64,000 nt of DNA from Holothuria scabra (taxonomy: Eukaryota > Echinodermata > Holothuroidea > Aspidochirotida > Holothuriidae): the NCBI GenBank assembly GCA_037179385.1, contig CM074179.1:34931905-34995904 (forward strand), given 5' to 3'. The translations under genes and the position numbers were made by a program. A model generated the notes under the pieces. It was not told where the DNA came from. It did not search any database and was given only the letters and a program-made list of their open reading frames with translations. The stretch's first letter is position 1. Every line of letters begins with the position of its first letter. This document shows, in pieces, positions 23,195 to 35,100 of the stretch.

Positions 23195-26100
23195 GGACAT
23201 ATTTCAGCACAATCTTGTATTTGTCTTTTTAATGTCACCTATATTAAGCAATATTTAAACATATTTTTAAATCAGCGTCCTATCAACAGACGTCATTGCC
23301 ACTCCTGGTTGTCACAGTACTAATTAATGGGAAGAGAAAAGTATGTACCTCGGGAGGGCATGTGATCCCTACACCTGTGTGATGAGTCGGTAGAATCCCA
23401 TTCAAATATCAACTTCCAGGTAAGTCTCATTTAATTTTTGGATTATATAGTTTCACTAGTTGTGTCTAGAATAGGATACCTATTGCTACATTCAGCGTAA
23501 TGTAGATTTTGTTTCCTTTTGATATTGTAATAGTCGCTCCTAAAGATGCAACTTGTTTTGCGAAACATGTCGCAATTTGGAATTTTTTTCATGATTAAAT
23601 ATTGTGTCATTTCGTGTGTTTGTAAATTGAAGTTTTGTGCTTGGTAGACCATTTGACATCAACCCGTCGCTCTAAAGTTGTTTCAACTATCACATTTAAT
23701 TACGGAAGTATTTTGCAATAAATTATGTAGACTTCCGTGTAAGCGGACGTTCCACAACGAAGATAGGTATTCTTAGGGAAGTAACTCTGTAAAGACTCGT
23801 AACCCACTATTTGCCTACAGTAAGTTGTAAAGTTTCACTGGGCATCAAGTTATACGGTGGTCATTAAATAGTAGTACAAAAACGGCGTGGAAGTTATGAC
23901 TCAAGTACTAAAGAACTACTTCGTACAAGATTTAAAAGAAGATATTTGTCTTTAAAATTTCTCATCAAAAATCAAAATGCGCTCATCACGATTTATGACA
24001 ACTCCCTATTTTAGTACATCATTTACACTTAAGTTATTTATACGACAAATCAGTTTAAGGCAAAATTGTAGAAATTAGAGATAAAATTTGGTTATTGCTC
24101 CATGGTTTCTTTGTCTCAAGTCATTGCGATATAATTGACCAGTGGGAAAACAAATTCTTTTATTTATCGTCACAAGTTTTACAAGCTAAAGCCAAGGATT
24201 GAATAGCAATGTTTTACTAAGGTTGGTTTATTACATGAACAATAACATGTACAATATTATTTTAAGAGAGAACTTCAACTGCAATGATATTGCGTTGGAA
24301 AAGCTGATAAAATGTTTTAATCATACCAATTTTATTGTTGCCAAATTCATATGAAAAGAAAATTCCCTGTGTGCCCTTGTTCGTTTACAGTTTGGACTTG
24401 AAAATAGTGAAAAGGCCAGTAAAGTTAGTAATTCATCCACACTGTGAGTAAACCTATATGGAATGATCTAAAGAATGTATTTCTTGAAAGAATCAATTTA
24501 AACGTAATAAGGTTAATTTCCGACTAACCTGCATTTCCACTGTAACTTCCAAGTACAGTCATTCGATACTTGGTTCCTTCATTTCCGATACGAAATCCGT
24601 TGTACACGGCTCTGTAATGCCTGTTACCAGAGTCAATCATATCAATGCGGAGTTGATAGTTTCTCTGGCTGGTAAGGTAATGAATTTTATCATTTCCAAG
24701 CCAAAAGTCTTCATCTAATTCACCAAATCCTTGTTTGTAAGAACTCCAAGAAAGATCAAAGTCTCGGGTGGAATCTGGAATGCGTCTCTGCAAAACCTTC
24801 GCAAAGAAAATAAAATAATCAAGAAAATGGGGAAAACTATTTTCTTATATCTTTTCAATGACAATGACTACACCCAAATTAGCCGTAACAAACCGTGGCG
24901 GGGTATCTAATTTCACGCCTTTTACGTTGCATCAGTTACATGCTCACCGACAGAGTAAGATAAAAGCTGTTACTCAGTATTGACAAAGTTGGGTGCAAAG
25001 TCAAATACCTAGGGATTACCTTTCTTCCTGTAACAAATGTTGTTGAACCACTATTTACACCATCCAAGGCGGAACTGGAAATGAACGTATAGCAATAGGT
25101 GTGTATCTTTTTCACTTAAGTCAAAAGCTTTCGTAGGTTTAAAACAGTGCAATAACAATAAATAATATAACAATAACATAAATCACACTTTAAAGGTCAA
25201 GAGCAGTTCCCCAAACTTATTTTGAAGCAACAGCTGAATCACACAATTTTCTTCCAATTTCTCTTCAAAGTATCTTTCATGATATTTTATAAACTTGAAT
25301 ATTGCATATCCAAGGTTGACCAAGCAGTTATTTCCAGTAAATTCCACATTTGAAGAGAAAATTGTTGTCACATGAATCTCAACAGCCAATCACATTAAAC
25401 AGCATAGTCTACTACACTACTTCAAGTTGGGGTGACTGCTCTAGATTCTAAAATACATGTGTGTAGTATTATAGTAACTTTAATATACACATTGCATACC
25501 GTCCATCGTCCTTCTGATATGTTGCAATAAACCTGAAACTCCTGCCAATTGGATGGTAAGATGTAATACAACCCGCTACCGCTATAACCTTTAGTTGATG
25601 GAACTTCATCACAGTCTCTCGGTCGTCGACATCTCGATCCGTCAACTAAGTAGCCTCTTCTATTGCAGTCACAGTTTTCACCATTACCAGCAAAGCCCGA
25701 ATTACAAGAACAACTCCCTCCACCCGCTGTACTTGTACATCTTGCGTTTTGATCACATGCATAACTAGTACATGACAAACCGTTGCTATTACAAGAACAC
25801 CTCTGTGAACACTGGTTGTTTATGTAGGATTCTCCAACCTGTGATAAATAAAATAACACGAAAATAATTTGACATGGGAATATATATTTTTCCTGAAACG
25901 GTTAAAAGTTTATTCACTGTCAACATTAATCGCAATGCCATTAACTCTGCTCTTAAGGTACCTTTCTTAGTAAATCAAACATGGGTCGATTTTACTGCTC
26001 ATTCCAGGCGCCTCAACCGACTAATACGTTTATATTATACTTACGATATAAAAGCATTAGTCGTTTAAGTAACTTTACGATTCATACATAAAACATTTCT

Positions 26101-29100
26101 CCAATAGTTACATTTTTGTATATGCTAATAATAAGGATGAGTTTTGCGGTGAAGTTTTAAACACCCTGCTACTCAAAGCGAGAAAAGTCAAAATTTACCT
26201 TGCTCAAGAGTAAAAATTGAATGAAACTGCTATTTATCTATTTACTACTTACCAAAATGACTTTGCCAGCTTCGGAAGAGTAGCACGGGCATTCTTCAAG
26301 TGGAACGCAGTGACTTCCTTTTAAAAAGAATCCATTAGGACAAACACATCTACTTGCTTCTTGACATATATTCTGACAGGTAGTTGGAACTCCACAAGTC
26401 ATTTCGCATGAGCAATTTGTAAATATCATGTTCGTAGGACATAGAGGGGTACAACGGTCTCGCCCATCACCGATGAAGCCATTATTACAAGTACAGCGCC
26501 CTCCCTCGCTGGAACTTATACACCTTGCGTTAGGATTACAACTGTAGCTACTACATGTAAAGCCGCTTTCACTACAAGTACATTGCGTTGAACATTGGTC
26601 GTTGACTACGGATCCGCCCATCTATAAAACGAAGGAACGGAGACATTTTTTCAAGTAAAATGAAATGCTATACTTAAAATATGTGAGGTTATTTCTGAAA
26701 TTTGATGGAACGTACCCGAAAGATGTTAGTTTTATTAATATAATCTAAAAAGAAATTACAAGTAGTTAATCTTTATTTTTTACCTTAACATCAAAACATT
26801 GAGGACAGAATGCGGTAAAATTTTATAGGAAACATTAACTTTACTGTTCAGAATTCATAAATGAGCCCCATCAATTTGTATTTCTTTTTGAAGCTTTAAG
26901 TCCACGGTCCTTCAAGGAACTGAGATACTTTTAAAGTGGGATGATTAGAATTGTTTATTTAGCATAAGTAGGAAGATGAAGCAATCAAACACTGCTTAAC
27001 CAGTATTTACGTATTTACCGGAATGACTTTATTAGCCGTTGTATAATAGCACTGACATTCTTCAGGAGTAACACAGTCACTTCCTTTCAAGAAGAAACCA
27101 TCCGGACAGGTACATTTTTCTACTTCCTCGCAGTTATTCTGACAGATAGTTGGAGCTTCACAAGTCCTTTCGCATGTACAGTTTGTGTATATCATGTTGA
27201 TTGGACAAGATACTGGAAATATACCTGAAGGAGACAAAGCACTGACTTTCAATTTTACCATCTCGTCCCTTTTATCGTACCATAGTAATTTCCTCACTGG
27301 ACAAACATTTGCTAGTGCATTAGGCTTAAACGTTTTAAGCACCTTTGTTGGCATCCATTATAACTACTTCACAAGATATTTGTGTGAATAAGCCTTTAAG
27401 AAGCAATAAAAACATACCGGATATTAGTTCAGCTTCTCCCAATGAAGCCAATGAATAGTTTCCCCATTCATCGCTGATCCGGAAGTAACTGTACTTCATA
27501 AATCCTGTTGATCCGTTAGAAATCGTAATATCCATACGAAGCTGGTACCTTTGCTGGTTTGTCAGATAGGAGAGTTTTTCATTTCCGAGGAAAAACTCAC
27601 TACTTAAAAATCCGAAACCTCTCTTGTAGTCAACCCAATTACGTGTAAAAAGAAGTGAACCGTCAAGACGACGCATAAAAACCTGTAGAGAGAAAGAAAA
27701 GCGAACCCAGATATTTTCATACAACAAACGCTCCATTATGGTTACGTTATTCTTGTTGAAAAATCCGTGGGAGGATATAAAAAGACTTTTAGTGGTTATT
27801 TAAATTAGAATACCTAGTGATCATTCAATATAGTTAACTAATCCAGTTACTAAGAGTACCTCCTTCTCGACTTAGAGCATTTCCTAAAATTAAATTACAC
27901 ATGCCTCCACTTTGTACAATTTATTATAACTTATTTTCTTTTAATATGGAGGATAAGTTAGAATATCTGTTTAATTAATATTTTGTCTATGTACCATAAT
28001 TACTACAGTCGTTTAAAATTAAGCGGACATACAGATATGCGATTTGAGAAGAAATCATGTAAACTAATAGTAACCTTAAACCTATTACGGTACCCCTCTA
28101 TAAACGCTGTGGTCAACTATGCACCAACTCAAACTATGGTCAGATTGTTGACCTAAGCTTTGGTCCAAAGTTTCCAATTAATAGTCAGATTTCACCACAA
28201 ATTGGTAACTTTTGACCATAGTTTGGTTCAACAATATATAAATATATCACATCAAATAAAAATTGTTAACTCACTGTCCAACCCCATGGGTCGAAACTGT
28301 TGTCACAGTAAACTTCAAATGGATATGGGAACCCATCTGGTTTTATTACATAGACTCCACTCGAATTTTTCCCCGAACATTGTTCAAGTACTTCCTTGCA
28401 GTCACGTGGGTATGTTGGATGTTGGTAGAAGAAATAGGCTATATCCCGTCACAGAGAAAATAAATAACGTCAGTTTTCCGTTAAATTTTAAACTTTTAAA
28501 CACAAATCAATTCAAATCACGTTTTAAGAAAATCGAATTTGGAGAAAAGGCTATTAGTGAGCTTTTCCATTCCGGCTTTGTAAATATACTTCTGTAAAAA
28601 TACGAGAGTGGCTTCACTTATCGATATCTGTTATGTATGAAATATTTATCTTTTTTCAAATCATTTCAGTCATAACAACTGCAGTTATCCCATTTTAAGT
28701 TGCATACAATACAAAATCACTCGGTAACACAATTATTGTGAATGATTAGGTAAGTTTGTTATAAAAAATTGGTATTATTTTCTAACACTATTATTTTTTT
28801 CTTACGCTGTAAATAATGATTACCCAACCTGGTCAAAAGATTATTCAACCCATCGTTCCATATGCCATCTGACCGGAAGTGGGTAAAAACTGCCCAACTT
28901 AGTTGGTTAAGCGTTTACTCATTAGTTGTGCAAAAGAAATTGTCCAACCATTTCACCCAAATAGTTTTGCCTAACAAATGGCTAAATTTGCACCCAACAC
29001 ATTTGCTCAACGGCTAGACTGTTGAGTGCTTGTTTGAATTTCCATTTAACAGTATAATCAGATATGTAATTTAATATCATTTGGAAAAAACAGAGGTTTA

Positions 29101-32100
29101 ACAAAGTACCCTAGAACTTACACCGTTTGCCCCCAAGAATGACTGGGGCACCAGTGACATGGACTTAGTTAATATACAGTGAAGTGCGTAGTTTGAAGTA
29201 GTAATCCCAAGCGTGTACTTTATATTTCTTGTCCCATTGATTACGTAGTAGTGAAAACTTTTTTCTTTACGACCATTGCTCTCTAAGCAATTTTGTCCAG
29301 ATTTTTACTGAACCTCTAACTGTTTATTTACTAAATCCAATCTTATTCAACCACTTATATTCAAATGATTATCTTTAAAAATTAACTGATTTTTCTCCAA
29401 TCATCTAATTTGTCAATTACATTTTACCCAAATGTTGGGTACTTGAAAACTTTCCCAACACCTTTTACCAAAACTTGGATTTTACCTAAACTTAATTTAC
29501 ACAACAAATGTCGGTAGATTGCTCACCTATTTCTTCGTCAACATGTTGAGCACTTTGTATTTTGCCTTTTTAACTAACTGCTTTTAGCGTGACTACTCCT
29601 CCAAGAAGGTAATTTTAAGGAATTACACTCGGACTGAAATATTAGCTTTCGACTTTTTACGCATATATTTTTTTTCTTTTTTCGACTGTGGTATGTACTA
29701 GCGTTCACTTAGAAATATACATACATATAATTCCCCTTGCATTATCAAAATAATAAAGGTGTTTTTCTTTTTGAAAAATAAAAAAATATATACTTTTATG
29801 TGTTTATGTATATAAAAACGAAAAATACTTCAAAATGTTTCTTGAATATAATCGGCTAGGGTATTTGCAGATTTATAACAGTGTACTCACTTTTTCCCTT
29901 CGTTACACTTGTTGAACCGGTATTGCCTTCCTGCATTAAGAAGAAGAGGTAGAAGATTAAAGAGAAAGTGAACGACACTTTTTCAAATAGTATCTCCATT
30001 TTAGTAGTGTCTTTAAGAGTTTTTGAGTTCCAACTGAAGTAAGTTTAAATCGTATTTGAATACAAATTGAAGAACATTTGAACTTTGGTTTTTCAACAAA
30101 CTGTCACCCTCATACTACATGGGTGTTGTTGTGTCGTTAGGCCCCATTTAACTTCACTACATAAAATTACGGCAAATTTAAAAAACAACGAAACAAAGAG
30201 ATAATTTAAATAAAGATTACAGAAAAGTTCTGGTCGGAAACTTATAACCAGAATTTTTCTGAAATCATCATGCTTGTCTTTACTTTTGTTCTGTAAATTT
30301 GCAAAACCACTTTTTACAATGTAACCAAATAACTTACTTGCCTACATCGCGATTAACGGCTAACGATAATGACTAAATGTACAAAAAAAGGAACTATTTA
30401 ATTCAACGTTATCACTTTACAGAGACCAATAATATCTATTGCTCAGTGAAATGTAAAATGATCTCTCGAGACTATGTTTAAGTGGCTGTCAAACTCTACC
30501 ACTGCAATGTTGAAGTAGATGGTTATCACATATCGACTGTAAATGACGTCCTTAGACCTGTAGAGTGTAGACTATTTGATTAGATTAGATAGGAGTTTAC
30601 TAAGCCTTAGCCTAAAGTCATATCGACTGTAAATGAAGTTCTTAGATCATTTGATTAGATTACATAGGAGTTTTACGCCTCAAATTATAATCTTCTTGTT
30701 TAATCTATCGGTGGTCATGGCCTTTTTTCCACTTGTGAGGCACTGAAATTGTCTCTGCTGCAGTCAGTTCCATTTTCAAAGTCTTTGGTATAACCCGGCC
30801 TCAGAATCGAAATTTAATTAGTTCCGGGAAGTTTCATTGGGATGAAGATAGCTCGACGAAGCTTCCTTTGTAGCGAGGCTCGTATATTCAAGGATTCCAC
30901 TAACAGGTTAGTTATGTAACTCTTGATTTTTCGTATTACATTAAACTGGAGTAGAATGCTACTACAAAGACTTTTGTCGTCTGCTGCATCTTTGTAGATT
31001 TCTTTTAGATTTTATCTATTTCCATGGTTTTGTCAGTCGTCTTAAAATTAAGTGTATCTTCTCTTTTGTGGTGACTGATAATTCGGATGATACCGCAATG
31101 GTCTAAATTTATGTGCAATCGTAAACATTGATCTATTTTTTCTTATTTCTATAAATCATTCACAGAGGTCTGAAATATTAGCCTTTTACTTGCTTAGCTA
31201 TTTTGCAAGCACTCCCTTTTTATGTAATGGGCCAGTTGTATGACAATGTATTTAAATTAAAAAGATGCTTAGAGTTTTGTAACACCCGCCGAAAAAGGGC
31301 TAATATTAAAAACCTTTCTCTTAATTTATTGTTTCGCATAAATTTTTTGGTTTAGGGATTAATTGGCTTGATTGATGTTTTATTGGTGAATGCAATCAAA
31401 TAAAGGAACAAAAAAAAAAAAAAAACCCCTTTGTCCAATTAAAAAAACTATCTTTATTTGATTGGTTCGTCTTAAAGTATTAACATGAATTGAAATTTCC
31501 GGGTTCTTTCAATACAAAGTACAGCTCTTTTATTGGAAAATGGATATTTCAATTTATTCTTTCTTTAACTACGTTAGATAATTACTGTATCTGCAATGTG
31601 GGTCAAGCAAAGAACTGGGAAAGAAAGAGGTGATTAATTTTTAAGCTTAAAGTACAATTCTTCCGTCGGTAGGCGATCATGAAACACTAGTAGTACAAGT
31701 AATTTCGCAATGCGACAAATGCCGACAGTAATGAAACAATGTCGACATGTTCTAAGGTATAAGCTTTGATCAACTGGTTAATCAACTGGTTTAAATGAAT
31801 TGCGTTCCTTGTAGAATCAATAATTTATAACATTTTCGACCACAGTTTGGTTGAAAATTATTGAGAAATTAATAAGGATATCAGGTTATTGAAAGCAAAA
31901 AATATTAAAGTCATATCTGGTATTCCGACTGAAATTAGAGCAGTGTAAGCTATCGTTCTGTTACCAGTTATTTTTTCTGTTTTGTAGCCTGCACTCAAAG
32001 TTAATAACAATTTGTATCTTTTTAAAATGTTCGTGTGACAGTATCCCCTGAGAGGATCTGTTCAAATTGAAGAGAATTTTCTCAGAGGGACACTCAATAA

Positions 32101-35100
32101 GAAATCTCTTATTAACTGTTTTTCAAATGAAACAACGTTACGTAGCGAAGCATTTGACGTAAATAAGGAGGTTTTTGTGCCATAATAGAGGTGAAACATT
32201 TTTAAATCATTTCCATAAGTTTCCAGTGATTGCATTGCGTCAACTGAAACTTTAATTGACCACACGCAACTTACACTTTAATTCATTACACTCTCTTTAC
32301 TTTCTTCCCTTTGGTTAAGGAATGAAGGAAGAGGTTTGTTCATTCACGATACCGACGGCATAATTCGGTTATATGACAGCAGTGGCGTAGCTAGACATCT
32401 CCCCAGAGGTCAAGCACCCAAATTTTCCTTCTTTTGTTTTAATTGCGACCCCCATTTCTCCGTAGAAGCGCGAAGAAATATTTAAGTACAGTTTTGTAGT
32501 AGGAAAAGATCAGGAATTAATGAAGAATCTGTATTTCTAATGGCAAGTCCAAATATGGTTGTTTCTACACAATTGTATCTAACGCTTTCAAATCGAGGCT
32601 CTACGACGACATTTTAAAAATCACGGGCTTATTGGAAAAAGGTTGGATTTTGTGATGATCTGGTGATTTCTTCACCAATTTGATTTAAAGTGAACACTAC
32701 TGCATTAGTAACTGCAAATTGCCTCCTGCAAAACCCGAGGAAAATTGTGCATTTTGGAATAAATACAAAAGTGGAGGTTTTACTGGAGAGAATTCGGAAT
32801 TTCATGAAAAAAGATTTGGGAAAACCAGACTGTGGTTAACTGGTGTCACGATTGCAAAATTACGGAATGTTCACATTTCAGAGCCGGGGGTGGGGGGGGT
32901 GGGGGTGGGGGGTGCCCCGGGCTCGAAACGGTAACCACGCCACTGTGTGACAGTGCTCAGGGAGGTCTTCACAGATGTACAAAAATTCTTTAAGATGGCC
33001 AATTCGTAAGTTAGCTAAGCACTCTTCTGAATATTTACTTCTTCAGAAATGATTCTTCTTTACTTTTAACTCAGAGACGTATAGAGTATTTTTCAAATCC
33101 AAAACAGCGACGTTTGACTGAACCTAGATGAAGTGAATAACCTGTCATAAATTCACAATTTTTCAATTGTTGAAAAACATATAGATTCTACTAAATATGA
33201 TAAAACTCCCAGTGCCCCTTATGGATGAAAAATGAACAATTGTTACAGTCTACAAATGACATAGCGCATTAGGAGAGCCTTAAGTTTACTGAAGTACTAA
33301 TGTAGTACTCGTATCCTTAAAGACGCTTTTGTTCAATTTGAAGTGAAAGTTCCTTTGGGACTTTTGAACATAAAGTTAACTGGGAGTAAATAAGCTAGTA
33401 ACAAACATTGAACAAGTCAAGTCAAGAAAAAAAATGCCACAAAAAACATTTACCAGTATTTGGTATTTTTCATTAAGTGCTTGCAAATTTCTTATTTAAT
33501 TTTGTTAAAAATTGTCCCTGTTGTATCAGAAAGCTGACAATCAAGTGAAAAGCCTCACTCTTCAAATGTTTACGTTCGAAATTGTGTTGTTTGGCACATG
33601 ATATGATACTGCAATATTTTATTGGCAATGTAGTATTGCTCTTTATTAAGCTTAGATTATGATTTGTTTCAAAATTATTTTAACCAGTGAAAGTAAACGT
33701 CTTTCGTTTTGTGAAATATTTATGTTTTGGCACAAGGTTTTGACTTTTGTTCGTCTTTCAGGGATGGGGTTTATTTGCTCTGGTGAGAGTCAAAAAGAAT
33801 TCTGTCAGCCGTTTTGCGTTAGTTGTTTGTCTATATTTATTATCTCTTCTTGACTTTGAAGTTCCGCTCTTCTGTGCCCATTATGAGTTATATCTATCAT
33901 ACAAATCAGGTATCACGCATGACCTGTGTTTTGGATGTTCTTCAGACAAAGACACATTAAACCAGATAATGTTGAACAGGAAAACAATTATGTTCATTGC
34001 CTGCCAAGTACCAAGGTTAATAATTAATATTAGAAGGACGTTTGTAGTGAAACATGTTTTTCAATGGGGTTAAAAGGAAGTGTTTTGACTGAATAAAGTC
34101 TTTGTTTGAATGTTTTGAGAATTTCCTATACTGCTATATTAGTTAGAAGTTACGTTGTGGTGCATATGTGTTAATTCTATGGTCTGTAAAAACTTTGAAA
34201 AAAAAGGGAGCGATGCGCACTGTTTAACAAAAAAATTCTTAACTGGTTAACGATAACGATAACTTTAATCCCTAACCTAGTCCCTAACCCGAACAAAGAA
34301 TACAATCGAAACAATACAATAGCAACAGCCAATCAAGAAACACCTTTTAAAACAGTGCGCATCTACCCAAAAAGCAATGTTAAATGTTTTCACTGGTAGG
34401 ATCTTGAGACTTAATTAGGTGACAGGTTGAAGAGTTAGTTAACTTAGTTAGATAGTTACCGTAGTTAGTCAGTTAGATAGAGTTTAACGGCCGAGTTTCC
34501 AACCTATTGGTTCAAGTCGAGTCGGCCACGGCCTTTTTTCCAGTTGTGGCTCACTTGCTTGTTTTCCTTACTCCATTGCTTATGCGGAGCATCACGCACA
34601 ACGGTAGAAGGTTCCATTTTTAGAGTCTTTGGTATGACTCGTCCTGGAAGACGCTGACGAGAGGCGCACATCTTCAGGGGAATTACATGGAAATAATCGC
34701 GAAGTATGATCGATGATATCGGGCCTCTCCTTAAAAAAAATCAAGGTTCACCGACTAAGGCTAACATCAGATAGTGTACCGCCTACTCTTATATACTTTT
34801 CCAGATACATGACTTGCTATTAGATCTTAAGTTTGTCCTTATGGCGACTTCGCGCCTCCTATAAACGGAGCAATTAACTTGCAGAATCTAGGGGATTTTT
34901 CTTTCACTTCTGAACGGCATAACAAAAAACCTCACTCTGGACAAGTTCATTGAGTTGTTTAACTGTCATTTCCGGTTTACAAAGACTAATATAACCTACA
35001 AAATAGTCTATTAAAGGCATGTTCTGCTAAGTTTTCGCCTCTGTTTTGTAACAAAAACAAAAACATTCCACACCATGTCCATCAAAACCTATCACAATAC

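Noticed and set aside
28160..28597. 145-codon plus-strand ORF and its partner
   Set aside because: Antisense to FReD-1 exon 3; no domain, and the opposite strand has perfect FReD coding with splice sites.
29925..30000. An apparent signal peptide (MEILFEKVSF then FSLIFYLFFLM) fused directly to gene C exon 2
   Set aside because: The hydrophobic stretch is a splice-acceptor pyrimidine tract. The gene D equivalent keeps the acceptor but not the hydrophobic reading, and both genes have a better, conserved signal-peptide exon of matching phase.
33659..34073. Overlapping ORFs of 64 and 108 codons in gene C intron 1
   Set aside because: No domain, no conserved splice context, and no counterpart seen in gene D intron 1.
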